The notes: a model not told the origin generated them from the letters alone. Numbered from the stretch's first letter, positions 27,299-37,355 are shown. The stretch: 64,000 bases of DNA from Bacteroidota bacterium (GCA_023458555.1 JAEWYS010000014.1:62001-126000), one strand, 5' to 3'. Made by a program: numbers and translations.

Positions 27299-28747
27299 AT
27301 GAAAATTTTATTGACCGGAGCAACCGGGTATATCGGCAAGCGATTGCTGCCGGCACTGCTGGATCAGGGCCATGAAGTGATCTGCTGTGTCAGGAATAAA
27401 AACAGATTAAGCGGTCTCGAAAAATTCAGAGACAAGGTCAAGTTCTGGGAAGTGGATTTTCTCAAAGAAATTGATATGGACAAAGCTCCGACAGACTTCG
27501 ATGTCGCATACTATCTCATTCACTCACTGACCGTTTCAACTTCCGGCTTTGCCAGACTGGAGAAAAAAGCGGCAAAAAAATTCAGAAATTTTATCAATCA
27601 GACCTCTGCGTGCCAGATTATTTACCTCACAGGCATCGTCAATGAAGAGAATCTTTCACCACATCTGAAATCCCGCAAAAATGTCGGCAAAATTCTGTCC
27701 ACATCAACAGTTCCCCTTACTACGCTCAAAGCCGCCATTATCGTTGGTTCCGGTAGCGCATCCTTTGAGATCATAAGGGATCTGGTAGAAAAGCTTCCTG
27801 TCATGATCGCCCCCAAATGGCTTAATACATTATGTCAGCCTATCGGCGTCAGTGATGTGGTGCGCTATCTGACTGGCTGTCTGAAAAAGGAGCAGGCCTA
27901 CAATCAGTCTTTTGATATTGGCGGTTCAGAAATACTGACCTACAAAGAAATGTTGCTGGAATACGCCAGGATAAGAAGCCTGAAACGGCATATTGTTTCC
28001 GTACCTGTTCTCGGTCTGAAGCTGTCATCCTACTGGTTATACTTTATTACATCTACATCGTATGATCTTGCTGTCAACCTGGTAGAAAGCATGCGGATTA
28101 AAATGGTATGCGAAGACAGCAGACTGGAAGAAATGCTTCAGGTGAAACCGGAATCGTATACAGAAGCTGTGAAACGCTCATTTCAGCGTATCAGTGAAAA
28201 TGTGGTTATATCCAGCTGGAAAGATGCTTTTATAAGCAGTAATGCCAGCGACAAATTTATGGATTATGCAGAAGTACCAAAACATGGCTGCCTGAAAGAA
28301 ACAAGAGAAGTTGCCATATCCGGAGATCCGGACAAGGTATTGAGCAATCTATGGTCTATAGGTGGGAAACGGGGCTGGTATTTTGCTAACGGCCTTTGGA
28401 GGATAAGAGGTTTTGCAGACCGCCTGCTTGGCGGTATTGGCCTGCGAAGAGGCCGGACACATCCTAAAAACATATACAACGGTGATGCGCTGGACTTCTG
28501 GCGGGTTATTGTCGCTGATAAAATAAACAAGCGGCTTCTCTTGTACTCAGAGATGAAGCTGCCGGGTGAAGCATGGCTTGAATTCAGGATAAATGAATAC
28601 AAAGACAAGCCCGTACTCACACAAACAGCTACATTTCGTCCGCAGGGGCTTTTCGGACGGCTATACTGGTATCTGTTATTTCCGGCTCATTTGTTCATAT
28701 TTTCCAAAATGGCCAAAAACATAGTCAGGTACGAAAACAGCAAGTAA
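27299..28747 (+). CDS. NAD(P)-binding SDR protein with C-terminal DUF2867
   Basis: A 482-residue protein. The N-terminal half is an atypical SDR: GATGYIGKRLL for the dinucleotide, with YLIHSL and ITYLTG-like strands. The C-terminal part (about 330-480) fits DUF2867, with W-x-I-GG-x-x-GWYFANGLWRIRG and DFWRVI. ATG 27299 is favoured over ATG 27281 because GGAGG sits 8 bases before it. Homologues act on sugar nucleotides or quinone-related metabolites, but the substrate here is unknown. Confidence 0.82.
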   Translation: MKILLTGATGYIGKRLLPALLDQGHEVICCVRNKNRLSGLEKFRDKVKFWEVDFLKEIDMDKAPTDFDVAYYLIHSLTVSTSGFARLEKKAAKKFRNFINQTSACQIIYLTGIVNEENLSPHLKSRKNVGKILSTSTVPLTTLKAAIIVGSGSASFEIIRDLVEKLPVMIAPKWLNTLCQPIGVSDVVRYLTGCLKKEQAYNQSFDIGGSEILTYKEMLLEYARIRSLKRHIVSVPVLGLKLSSYWLYFITSTSYDLAVNLVESMRIKMVCEDSRLEEMLQVKPESYTEAVKRSFQRISENVVISSWKDAFISSNASDKFMDYAEVPKHGCLKETREVAISGDPDKVLSNLWSIGGKRGWYFANGLWRIRGFADRLLGGIGLRRGRTHPKNIYNGDALDFWRVIVADKINKRLLLYSEMKLPGEAWLEFRINEYKDKPVLTQTATFRPQGLFGRLYWYLLFPAHLFIFSKMAKNIVRYENSK

Positions 28748-28765
28748 AAAAGAGATGGTGCGAGC

Positions 28766-28835
28766 ACGTAGTACGTTTTAAGTGATACGTTTCAGGTTTG
28801 ACGTACTACGTACTACATATAACGTAATACGTAAC
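28766..28835. repeat. Cluster of TACGT-type repeats
   Basis: Between two convergent genes lie ACGTAGTACGT (28766-28776), GATACGT, ACGTACTACGTACTAC (28801-28816) and ACGTAATACGTAAC (28822-28835). The first and third are exact reverse complements over 11 bases and could form a hairpin. There is no T-tail. It looks like a small intergenic repeat rather than a gene. Confidence 0.6.
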
Positions 28836-28846
28836 TATGTATCACC

Positions 28847-29188
28847 TCAGGCAATCCGCTGCCCGTTGGACACCGGTCTTTCCGGAGCCAGAAGTGTCAC
28901 TACATGATCATCTCCGACTGCACCCAGTACAAGGCATTCACTCCGGATATTGGCAATCTGTTTGGGCGGAAAATTTACAACAGCAATAACCTGTTTCCCG
29001 ATCAGCGCTTCCGGAGTATACAGGCTTGTAATCTGGGCCGATGATTTTCGTATGCCGTACTTTCCAAAGTCAATCATCAGCTTATAGGCCGGTTTTCTGG
29101 CTTCCTCAAAAACGTCTGCTTCCACAATAGTTCCAACTCTCATTTCAACTTTACTAAAATCACTCCAGTCTATTAATTTCTCTTCCAT
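28847..29188 (-). CDS. csaA: tRNA-binding domain protein, CsaA-like chaperone
   Basis: A 113-residue OB-fold protein: DFSKVEMRVGTIVEAD, LMIDFGKYGIRKSSAQI, QVIAVVNFPPKQIANIRSE, all typical of CsaA, a small tRNA-binding chaperone related to the C-terminal domain of methionyl-tRNA synthetase. ATG 29188 (MEEKLIDWSDF) fits the family; another ATG lies 9 bases upstream. It is monocistronic and divergent from mlaE. Confidence 0.9.
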   Translation of the reverse strand: MEEKLIDWSDFSKVEMRVGTIVEADVFEEARKPAYKLMIDFGKYGIRKSSAQITSLYTPEALIGKQVIAVVNFPPKQIANIRSECLVLGAVGDDHVVTLLAPERPVSNGQRIA

Positions 29189-29308
29189 AGCTCCCAAATT
29201 ACATTATTTGAACCCAAAACAGAAAGTCCTCCGGAAGAATATGTTTTTGTGAATACTTCTATAACAATCATGGATCAAACAGGGTCTTTAGATTAAAGAA
29301 ATCATACG

Positions 29309-30091
29309 ATGGGCTTACATTATATCTGGGCATCCACAATCAGCTTTTTTTATATTCTGGGAGACCTGGCAAGATTTTCATGGCGTTTTTTCCCGGCTTT
29401 GATCAAACCGCCGTTTGAATATGCTGAAATACTCAAGCAGATCTATATTATCGGCTACAAAACACTGTTCCTTGTTTCCATTACCATATTCATCATCAGT
29501 CTGGTAATCACCATACAGCTTACTCCCCGAATGGAATCGCTCGGAGCAGCAGCCATAGTGCCAAACCTGCTGGCAGTATCGCTGATCAGAGAAGTTGGGC
29601 CGGTACTGACGGCACTGGTCTGTACCGGAAAAATAGGTTCGGGTATCGGTGCAGAGCTGGGGTCTATGAAAGTAACCGAACAGATTGACGCAATGGAAGT
29701 CACCAGAGTCAATCCATACAATTATCTGGTAGTAACCCGGGTAATAGCCGCAACCATCGCGCTTCCCGTACTGGCATGCTATTCTTTTGCAGTAGGTCTG
29801 GCGGGTTCTTATCTCGCGTACAATATCGAGCGCAGCATGAGCCTTACGCTGTTCTTCCAGACAGCTTTTACCAATATGGATGTCTATGATATAACTCCCT
29901 CTGTTGTCAAATCGACGTTGTTTGGTTTTGCCATAGCCATGATAGCATCCTACTATGGTTTCAATACCAGCCGGGGTGCCAACGGAGTAGGCAAAGCAGC
30001 TAATGCCGCTGTAGTAAGTACTTTTTTTGTGATCTTCTTTATTGATCTCATCGCCGCTCAGATCACCCATATGCTAACTGCCAAAATGTAG
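29309..30091 (+). CDS. mlaE: ABC transporter permease MlaE
   Basis: A 260-residue inner-membrane permease of the MlaE family, for phospholipid transport between inner and outer membranes. Five to six helices; family motif LAVSLIREVGPVLTALVCTGKIGSGIGAELGSMKVTEQIDAMEV is complete (29570-29700). It is the first gene of an mlaE-mlaF-mlaD set; mlaF starts one base after its stop. A lone MlaB gene is absent, as is usual outside proteobacteria. Confidence 0.93.
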   Translation: MGLHYIWASTISFFYILGDLARFSWRFFPALIKPPFEYAEILKQIYIIGYKTLFLVSITIFIISLVITIQLTPRMESLGAAAIVPNLLAVSLIREVGPVLTALVCTGKIGSGIGAELGSMKVTEQIDAMEVTRVNPYNYLVVTRVIAATIALPVLACYSFAVGLAGSYLAYNIERSMSLTLFFQTAFTNMDVYDITPSVVKSTLFGFAIAMIASYYGFNTSRGANGVGKAANAAVVSTFFVIFFIDLIAAQITHMLTAKM

Positions 30092-30092
30092 T

Positions 30093-30824
30093 ATGAGAGA
30101 GGAAATCGTCAGCGTTGAAGGATTAAAAAAATCATTCGGCTCCAATGAAGTTCTGAAAGGCATTGATATGCAGCTTCATAAAAAAGAAAATATTGCAGTA
30201 ATAGGAAGATCAGGTTCAGGCAAAACCCAGCTGCTTCGTTGCATTATTGGCCTGACGGATTTTCAGGGCGGTCAGATAAAAGTCTTCGGGCAACAGCTGA
30301 ATGACATCAGACATCGTGAACTCTATGAGCTCAGGGGCAAAATCGGCTACCTGTTTCAAAGTGGCGCTTTGTATGATTTCCTCTCTGTACGGGACAATCT
30401 CCAGTTTGCGCTCAAAAGACAGCAACACCGGAAATCTCAGAAGGAAATCAATGAGATTATCGAATTGAATCTTGAACGAGTCGGTCTCGAAAGCAGTATG
30501 GAAAAAATGCCTTCGGAGCTTTCCGGCGGCATGAGAAAGCGGGTAGCGCTGGCAAGAACGCTGGTGCTTGAGCCGGAAATCATTCTGTATGACGAACCTA
30601 CAACCGGTCTCGACCCGGTAACAAGTCAGGAAATATATGAGTTAATAGTAGAAATGAAAGAGCGCCTGGAAATTTCTGCCATTATCGTAACACATGACAT
30701 GAAATGTGTGGAAGAAACAGCTGATAAGGTATTTATGCTCCATAAAGGCTTTTTTGAATTTAGCGGTACTTTTGAAGAGCTGAAGCAATCGGATAATGAA
30801 ATGGCAAAAGCATTTTTAAATTAA
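30093..30824 (+). CDS. mlaF: ABC transporter ATP-binding protein MlaF
   Basis: A 243-residue ATPase that powers the Mla transporter. Walker A GRSGSGKTQ (about 34-41), Q-loop in YLFQSGALYD (the Mla-specific FQ-x-x-AL), signature LSGGMRKRVALARTL, Walker B LYDEPTTGLDP and the switch His in VTHDM. One base after mlaE and 14 before mlaD, so it belongs to one operon. Confidence 0.94.
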   Translation: MREEIVSVEGLKKSFGSNEVLKGIDMQLHKKENIAVIGRSGSGKTQLLRCIIGLTDFQGGQIKVFGQQLNDIRHRELYELRGKIGYLFQSGALYDFLSVRDNLQFALKRQQHRKSQKEINEIIELNLERVGLESSMEKMPSELSGGMRKRVALARTLVLEPEIILYDEPTTGLDPVTSQEIYELIVEMKERLEISAIIVTHDMKCVEETADKVFMLHKGFFEFSGTFEELKQSDNEMAKAFLN

Positions 30825-30838
30825 AAAAACGGGGACTT

Positions 30839-31738
30839 ATGAAGAATGTGCGTTTGGGATTATTTATCGTGATCGGAGCGGTAATACTGGTCTTTCTCAT
30901 CTTCAAAATGGGCAGTAAATCCCGGCTGTTTCAGGGAAGGAAGAAAATATCCGTCATATTTAAAGATTCAAAAGGTCTGAAAAAAGGGAACGATGTCCGT
31001 TTTTCCGGGGTCAACATCGGAGCAGTATACGATATTATGATTGAAAACGACTCTACTGTAAGAGTCGTGATGGCAATCGACGACAAGACATCCGAATTTA
31101 TCAAAAAAGATTCAAAAGCTACTGTAAGCTCCGAAGGACTCGTGGGAAGCAAGTTTGTAGGAATCTCCGCCGGAACCGGCAATTCGCCTTCCGTACATGA
31201 AGGCGATCAGATCGAAGCCGGAGACTCGTTTGAAATAGAAGAAATTCTGAACTCATTTTCTCAGGTAAGTCAGAATGCTGATCAGATCACTTCCCGCCTC
31301 AATCAGCTGACCGAAAATATAGCCAACGGCCAGGGACCTATAGGCATGCTACTGGCTGACAGCATGCTGCAAAACAAAATCAACAATATAGCCAGCGCAC
31401 TGGAAGCTACCAGCTATAAAACCAATCAGCTGGCCGGTGATATGCGGGTATTGCCGGATCAGGTAGAATTGGTGGGGCAAAAGCTCCAGAATATCACAGA
31501 CAGCTTTCAGGTAGCCAATTCCAACCTGATAGATGCTACTGAAAACCTCAGTCTTTTTTCTCAAAACCTCAATAACGACAGTACGACCATCGGTAAACTT
31601 GTCGGAGATACCATCATGGCCAGAAATATTGAAACTACCATTGGCGAGGTAAAAAATACCGCCGGTGATGTAAAGACTACCAGCACCAAGGTCCGGAGCA
31701 ATCTGTTTATCCGTCTGTTTGGCACCGGTGGCGGCTGA
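30839..31738 (+). CDS. mlaD: MlaD-type MCE domain protein
   Basis: A 299-residue lipid-binding subunit: one N-terminal membrane anchor (LGLFIVIGAVILVFLIF), then an MCE domain at about 35-120 (FKDSKGLKKGNDVRFSGVNIG, VSSEGLVGSKFVGIS), then a long helical, Gln/Asn-rich segment that would form the hydrophobic channel or stalk. It binds phospholipid in the periplasm with MlaE and MlaF. No terminator is seen before the next gene. Confidence 0.92.
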   Translation: MKNVRLGLFIVIGAVILVFLIFKMGSKSRLFQGRKKISVIFKDSKGLKKGNDVRFSGVNIGAVYDIMIENDSTVRVVMAIDDKTSEFIKKDSKATVSSEGLVGSKFVGISAGTGNSPSVHEGDQIEAGDSFEIEEILNSFSQVSQNADQITSRLNQLTENIANGQGPIGMLLADSMLQNKINNIASALEATSYKTNQLAGDMRVLPDQVELVGQKLQNITDSFQVANSNLIDATENLSLFSQNLNNDSTTIGKLVGDTIMARNIETTIGEVKNTAGDVKTTSTKVRSNLFIRLFGTGGG

Positions 31739-31813
31739 TTTTTTTATATTGATTGCTACCCAATGCTCATACAAGAATCAGATCGCCTATTCCGGCAGCA
31801 GTTGTATAGACTC

Positions 31814-32704
31814 ATGAAATATTTCATAATACTACTGTTAATTATCAGGTTCACCGGCACTGCGCTGGCATTCGACCCGGATAAACCTGCCAGTCATTAT
31901 CAGGTCGAAGAGCTATGCCGGCCGGATTCCGGCCAACGGTTTCCGACACCGCTCTTTACATTCTATATGGGAGTAAGTCTTGTATTCATCAGCGGACACA
32001 ATCAACTGAACAGTCCTTCCGCAACGGGAACCCGATACCATTTCAGAGATGATTTCCATTTCCCTTCCTATCGGCTGGTTCCGCGATTCAACCTGTTTAT
32101 CAAGCTCAGCGAAAGTAACCGCCTGCTGTTTTCCGTGTACAATATCCAGAATTCAGCAAATACAACGCTGCGTCAGGATCTGCAGTTCGGCAATCTGCTT
32201 TTTCCGGCCAATGGAGAAGTATATGCCAGAACCCGCCTCCGCAGCGCCCTGATCGGGTACAATCATGCGTTTATGAATCGTGAAAGAGGTGACCTTGGTT
32301 TTATGCTCGGACTCTCCGGACTCCATTTTCAAAATGAAGTCCGGACACGGAATCAGCCTGAGCTTATCCGAAAAACAGATAGCAATTGGCTGTTGCTGCC
32401 TTCGATAGGTCTGGCAAGCGGCATGTATATAAAACGGAATATTTATGTGCGAGGAATCATTGACTATTTTTCAATGGGCATGAGGCATTACGACTTCACC
32501 ATATTCAACTTCAAGCCAACCATTGAGTTTTATCTGTACAAGAACCTTGGATTTGCGTTGCGCTACCATTACTCATACAATCGCATATCGCAGATACCCT
32601 GGAGCAATTATCACGGAGAAATCAAATTGCATTCACATGCCTTTTCGGTAGTGTTATGCTATCGGATGCTAAAGAAAAAGGATCGGATAAATCATGTTTA
32701 CTGA
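31814..32704 (+). CDS. Outer-membrane beta-barrel protein, function unknown
   Basis: A 296-residue exported protein: signal peptide from ATG 31814 (MKYFIILLLIIRFTGTALA) and amphipathic strands rich in Tyr, Phe and Arg (YRLVPRFNLFIKLS, YVRGIIDYFSMGM, LGFALRYHYSYN), ending in AFSVVLCYRML. The Cys near the end and a longer charged tail are unusual. An upstream ATG at 31763 would hide the signal peptide. It is 75 bases after mlaD in the same direction, so it may be the outer-membrane partner, but that is inference. Confidence 0.68.
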   Translation: MKYFIILLLIIRFTGTALAFDPDKPASHYQVEELCRPDSGQRFPTPLFTFYMGVSLVFISGHNQLNSPSATGTRYHFRDDFHFPSYRLVPRFNLFIKLSESNRLLFSVYNIQNSANTTLRQDLQFGNLLFPANGEVYARTRLRSALIGYNHAFMNRERGDLGFMLGLSGLHFQNEVRTRNQPELIRKTDSNWLLLPSIGLASGMYIKRNIYVRGIIDYFSMGMRHYDFTIFNFKPTIEFYLYKNLGFALRYHYSYNRISQIPWSNYHGEIKLHSHAFSVVLCYRMLKKKDRINHVY

Positions 32705-32763
32705 CCTGCCACAAAAAACAATCCGGAACTTTTCAGGTATCTGTTAATATAACAATGATTTTT

Positions 32764-33060
32764 ATGGGAAATTTTAGTGAGTTAATAAACGGTGATCAGC
32801 CTGTATTGGTCGATTTTTATGCAGAATGGTGCGGTCCCTGTCAGATGCTGGCGCCTGAACTTGAGAAAGTAGCGGCCGATTTCAAGGGCAAGGCCAGAGT
32901 CATTAAGATTGATATAGACCGGAATCAGGCTGCCGCAGGACATTACAAAGTGATGGGTGTACCCACCCTGATGATTTTCAAGCAGGGCGAGATACGCTGG
33001 AGACAATCCGGACTTATTCCTACTCAGGTTATTTCGGAAGCTCTGTCACAGAACCTGTGA
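32764..33060 (+). CDS. Thioredoxin
   Basis: A 98-residue thioredoxin with WCGPC (22-26), VDFYAEWCGPCQ, the cis-Pro motif in MGVPTLMIF and the C-terminal G-x-x-P-x-x-V helix. It reduces disulfides in the cytosol. ATG 32764 (MGNFSELIN) is chosen, as in most thioredoxins; ATG 32755, two codons before the second Met, is possible. Its end overlaps the end of the convergent sbcC by 15 bases. Confidence 0.93.
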   Translation: MGNFSELINGDQPVLVDFYAEWCGPCQMLAPELEKVAADFKGKARVIKIDIDRNQAAAGHYKVMGVPTLMIFKQGEIRWRQSGLIPTQVISEALSQNL

Positions 33061-36000
33061 ACCGGCAGTGATCAGGCTGCCCTCTTCCTCGTCATTCCGG
33101 ATTTTCAGGTAAACACCGATTTCCTGCTGTAGCTCTTCTACATGTGAAATAATTCCGACTATCCGATTTTCCCTGCGCAGAGCCTTAAGCGCTTCAAAAA
33201 CCAGATACAGTGACTCCTTATCCTGTGAACCAAAACCTTCGTCCAGGAAGAAAAAGTTCTGCTTCGATTTGTTCTGCTGCTGCACACTGTCAGCCAGTGC
33301 GAGCGCAAGACAGAGAGAGGCCTGAAAAGTCTGACCACCGCTTAGTGTTTTTACACTCCGTACGCGACCATTGTTCATAAAGTCCCGCACCACAAACTCA
33401 TTGCTTTCCGAAATCTCGAGACGAAGCTGCTGCCGGGTAAGTTTGTAAAACTTTTCATTCGCTGCATTGCATAAGCCGTGCAGATATCGGGACGAAATAT
33501 AATTTACAAAACCGTTGGCTCGAAACAGATTAGCCAGAAGCCTTAAGTTATCTCCCCGTACTTGCAGCTTTTCCGATTCTTGCTCCAGCATTTTTCTGTC
33601 AGACAACTGCTTTTGCAAATCATCCAGCATTTTCCGAAGCTCAATCACCCTTTTCTGCACATTATCAAACTCTTCTTCTGCACGCTTCACTTCATTCTCC
33701 ACAGACTGATAACGACCTTCGTCAAAGACACATCCTCCTGTCTGCAACTCCAGTTCTTCTATTATCCTTTTTACGCTATTGCGTTCCTGCCTGTAGGCAG
33801 TGATTTCGCTGGAAAGAACTTCAGCATCAAGTTCCGCACTCAGCACTTCCCCGACTTCCCGGAGCTCAAGATTATTCTCAGCAAGCCATGTATTAATGAT
33901 ATCAGTGATCTGGCTTAATCGCTTTGTCAGGTCAGCATTCTGCTCCTGCTGCACTTTGAGTTCCCCTGCTCTGGTACTCTGCCGGGATTTCAGCTCTGCA
34001 ATCAGCTGTTCTTTGCGCCTGTAGTTCTTTTCCGCAAGCTCATACTTCTCCCGTTGCCCGGCAGCCATACGCTGTAGCTCTTCCGATGTCAGCTTTTCTG
34101 CTTTCTCTGTATTAAGCTCTCTGAGCGAGGCTTTCAATGTCTCCGATTTGCTGTCCAATTCTGCCATGCTCCTTTCCAGGGTATTCAGATGCTGTGTACA
34201 AAGCTCCTTCTCCTGCTGGACCCTCTGCCATTCTTCCCGACGCTGTTCCAGCTCAGCCTGCAAAAGCTGCTCTCTTTTATTTTGTCCGGCCGCTTTATTG
34301 ATTATGTCCTGAATCTGTTTTTCATCATATGTACGGTATTCTTCCCAGGAAAATGCATCACGATGCTGCGCTATGGACGCTTCAGCTTCCTGCATTCGTA
34401 TATCAATACCGGTAAGCACCTGTTCGACAGATCGAATTTTCTGAAACAATGCTGCTGCGTCAATCTGAAACCGGGTTAGCCTTCCGGCAACCTTTTCCAG
34501 TTCCAGCTGTTTTTGAAGCAGTTCACTTAGTCTGCTCTGATTTGCTCCGATATCCATAACACATGGATGTTCTGTCGATCCGCACAATGGGCACGGGTTC
34601 CCTTCATTGAGATGCTCCACATATTCTTCCAGCTTTCTGGTGAGGTTCAATTCATCTATCTGCTTCTTCACCTCACTCAATGCAGCTTTATTTTTTTCCT
34701 CTGCCTTCTGTAACCCGGCCATGAAACGAGCTTCATCGCCCAGCAGATCGATTATATCCGGCAGTATATCCTGATATTTTGCTGCAGCTTCCTGCATTAC
34801 CGTACCATAGCTACTTCGCTCTTGCATATGTCGCTGACGATCCGCTTCGATTTGCCCGGTGTTTTGCTGCAACGAATGTAGCTTTTCAAACCAGAGTCTG
34901 ACCTGATACAGTGTATCCAGATCTTTTTTTTCCGATTTCAGACCATCCAGTTCTGCTCTGAGCTCCTTACCCTGACGTTTCGCTTCCTCTAATCGCACAT
35001 CGATTTTCTCAAGCTTTTCCTTTTGCTGATCCAGCAGCTGCTTCTCTTTGTATAATTCAGCATTTGTCATACGGATAGTAAGAAAAATATCTACCTCATC
35101 TGCTTTACGCTTGTAGCGTTCCCGTTGCTGATAATCATCCGCAAGTGTCGCAAATTCTGTCAGTTCACTTTCCAGCTGTACTTGTACAGTTTCCAGTTCC
35201 CGGTTATTATCTGCAAGCTTTCCGCTAAGATCTTCCAGCTGCTTTTCATAGTCATGTCTTCTGGCAAGCTCATTCCTGAAAAGTCTGGAAAAACGTTCAT
35301 ACTTTTTAAGCTGCCCTTCCTTATGCTCAAATTCAGACTTCCGATTATCCAGCTCCTTCAGCTGGTCTTTATGCTTACCGATCTGTCCATATAATCCTCT
35401 GAGCTTCTCCAGCTCCTGAAACTCCTTACGGCATTGCTGCAAATACGTCTGCGCCTCCTGCCGCAGGCGGGCAGCTTCATCCAGCTCCAGCTGCTTTTGC
35501 CCGATCTCCTCTTCAGTAACATTTACGTACGCAGACAAACGCCCGCTAAGATTCTCCAATTTCAGCTTATTGGCAGAGGACAATACTTGCACACGGTCGG
35601 ACAAATCAAATCGTTCGAGCTGAAATATTTCCTTCATCATCCCAACACGCTCAGACTCCTTTAATTGAAGAAAATCCTGAAATTTACCCTGTGGAATAAT
35701 AATTGTGCGTTTGAAATTATCATAGGATAAGCCGATGATCGCTTCAATATTCAGCTCCTGTGCCTGCCACTCTCCTTCGGTCTTTTTATAGGTTGACCGC
35801 TTAAAAGGGTTTACTTCTTCCTTGTTTTTCCTGCGGGTAGTCTCTATTCTGATCCGGTATTCCTGTTCATCAGAGCCGGTCTTAAAGACAAAATCAATAA
35901 GCAGCTCATCCGATTTCAGATTCATCATATTGTAATTACGCCGGTCTTTGCTGTTCAGACGTTCCGACTGCTCATACAATGCAAAAGATATCGCTTCCAG

Positions 36001-36132
36001 AATAGTGGATTTTCCGCTTCCGACTCCCCCGAAGATCCCAAAAAGGCGAGCTTCGGTCAGCGAGGAAAAATCAATTTTCTGTTCCTTCCTATAGGAATAT
36101 AATCCTTTTATGATCAATTGAACCGGAATCAT
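33046..36132 (-). CDS. sbcC: Exonuclease subunit SbcC
   Basis: A 1028-residue SMC-like ATPase that, with SbcD, cleaves DNA hairpins and ends. N-terminal ABC half with Walker A GGVGSGKST (36-44), two very long coiled coils, a zinc hook CPLC (about 514-517), and the C-terminal ABC half with LSGGQTFQASLCLALALAD and FFLDEGFGSQD. Its start overlaps the sbcD stop by 4 bases (ATGA), indicating translational coupling. Confidence 0.95.
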   Translation of the reverse strand: MIPVQLIIKGLYSYRKEQKIDFSSLTEARLFGIFGGVGSGKSTILEAISFALYEQSERLNSKDRRNYNMMNLKSDELLIDFVFKTGSDEQEYRIRIETTRRKNKEEVNPFKRSTYKKTEGEWQAQELNIEAIIGLSYDNFKRTIIIPQGKFQDFLQLKESERVGMMKEIFQLERFDLSDRVQVLSSANKLKLENLSGRLSAYVNVTEEEIGQKQLELDEAARLRQEAQTYLQQCRKEFQELEKLRGLYGQIGKHKDQLKELDNRKSEFEHKEGQLKKYERFSRLFRNELARRHDYEKQLEDLSGKLADNNRELETVQVQLESELTEFATLADDYQQRERYKRKADEVDIFLTIRMTNAELYKEKQLLDQQKEKLEKIDVRLEEAKRQGKELRAELDGLKSEKKDLDTLYQVRLWFEKLHSLQQNTGQIEADRQRHMQERSSYGTVMQEAAAKYQDILPDIIDLLGDEARFMAGLQKAEEKNKAALSEVKKQIDELNLTRKLEEYVEHLNEGNPCPLCGSTEHPCVMDIGANQSRLSELLQKQLELEKVAGRLTRFQIDAAALFQKIRSVEQVLTGIDIRMQEAEASIAQHRDAFSWEEYRTYDEKQIQDIINKAAGQNKREQLLQAELEQRREEWQRVQQEKELCTQHLNTLERSMAELDSKSETLKASLRELNTEKAEKLTSEELQRMAAGQREKYELAEKNYRRKEQLIAELKSRQSTRAGELKVQQEQNADLTKRLSQITDIINTWLAENNLELREVGEVLSAELDAEVLSSEITAYRQERNSVKRIIEELELQTGGCVFDEGRYQSVENEVKRAEEEFDNVQKRVIELRKMLDDLQKQLSDRKMLEQESEKLQVRGDNLRLLANLFRANGFVNYISSRYLHGLCNAANEKFYKLTRQQLRLEISESNEFVVRDFMNNGRVRSVKTLSGGQTFQASLCLALALADSVQQQNKSKQNFFFLDEGFGSQDKESLYLVFEALKALRRENRIVGIISHVEELQQEIGVYLKIRNDEEEGSLITAGSQVL

Positions 36133-37355
36133 GTATTAGGATTTTCAGCCAGCACTTCGTTAAACAAATCGATAATTTCCTGATTGGGTGTCTGTCCGTT
36201 TCTGGATATAAAATATTCCTTAAACAATTCCCGTATGTCCCTGCCCTGATCAATAACCTTATTATTTTCGGCCGAGGTGTCATTCATACTGCGAAGCTCA
36301 GGAATGACAGCAACAATTCCGTCATGTGCCGCATACAGACGTTTGCGCTCCGATCCGGTCAGAAATTCATCCGTGACAATAGTCAGCTCCAGCAACGTAT
36401 CCTGATTCTGTCCAAGCCAGGCCACACATTCGTCAATATCATCAAAGCGTTTTCTCAGCAGCTTTCGGCCACTGGTAAGTTTTATTTTTTCAAGCTTCAC
36501 TTCCTTGCCCGGTTCCGCTTCTATCAGCATTACATACTTATCCTGACCAGCTTCCGAAAAGGAGTATGCAAGCGGACTGCTGCTGTATACGACCGGTCGG
36601 GATACCGTACCCATACGAATGCAGCGGTGCAAGTGCCCCAACGCTGTATATTGAATCTGAGCCGGAATGGAGCCGGTAAATACCACCTGCGCTCCGCCAA
36701 CATGCACGATCGGGCGTTCATCCTCCGGTTCATCCTCAACTACCTTTCCTTCATCCGCAAAAAACAGATGAGCCAGCAGAATATTCACTCCCCTTTCATC
36801 ACAATAGCAATCAGCCAGCGATTGCCAGTGTTTCTTCAGCAAATCACGCATTTCCTGCTCTTTGTCATCCGATTCGAAGCACATACGCAGACGCTGCTCG
36901 CTGGCATATGGTGTAAGCAACAGACGTAAAGGATATGGGCAGGAAGGTAGTTGAATCTCAACAAAGCCCGGAGCCCGGCTTTCGACTTTTATTCCGGATT
37001 CCAGCACAGAATCTTTGATCTGCGAATCGGGAAATCCCGAGAAAAAAATTCCGCATTCTCTGGCCAGCGGATCCGGCGCTTCAATCCGGTCCGGCGAATC
37101 ATGATTGCCGGCAATAGCCACCACCGGCCTCCTGCCCTGATTGCTTAGCCGTCTGAGGGTCTTATAAAACAGTTCCTCGGCTTCTGTCGAAGGATTAAAA
37201 GTATCATATAAATCGCCCGCAATGAGAACAACATCTGCCTCTCTTTCTTCAGCAATCCGGCATATTTCCTCCAGAACAGCTCTTTGCTCTTCTATCCGCG
37301 AAAAGGTTTCCAGTTTTTTGCCCAGATGCCAGTCTGCCGTATGTAAAATGCGCAT
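36129..37355 (-). CDS. sbcD: Exonuclease subunit SbcD
   Basis: A 408-residue Mre11-type nuclease. Phosphoesterase motifs in order: DWHLG (8-12), GDLYD, AGNHDS, and a late GHLHRC. It carries the two-metal active site; SbcC supplies ATP-driven DNA melting. First gene of the sbcDC operon. The 156-base upstream gap shows an imperfect inverted repeat (TACGCTA/TAGCGTA) but no clear promoter. Confidence 0.95.
   Translation of the reverse strand: MRILHTADWHLGKKLETFSRIEEQRAVLEEICRIAEEREADVVLIAGDLYDTFNPSTEAEELFYKTLRRLSNQGRRPVVAIAGNHDSPDRIEAPDPLARECGIFFSGFPDSQIKDSVLESGIKVESRAPGFVEIQLPSCPYPLRLLLTPYASEQRLRMCFESDDKEQEMRDLLKKHWQSLADCYCDERGVNILLAHLFFADEGKVVEDEPEDERPIVHVGGAQVVFTGSIPAQIQYTALGHLHRCIRMGTVSRPVVYSSSPLAYSFSEAGQDKYVMLIEAEPGKEVKLEKIKLTSGRKLLRKRFDDIDECVAWLGQNQDTLLELTIVTDEFLTGSERKRLYAAHDGIVAVIPELRSMNDTSAENNKVIDQGRDIRELFKEYFISRNGQTPNQEIIDLFNEVLAENPNT

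Noticed and set aside
29378..30070. 230-residue minus-strand frame opposite mlaE
   Set aside because: mlaE has a complete family motif and operon context; the reverse frame has no recognisable features and biased composition.
36324..36929. 201-residue plus-strand frame opposite sbcD
   Set aside because: Shadow of the SbcD coding strand; no motif, and it contradicts the sbcDC operon.
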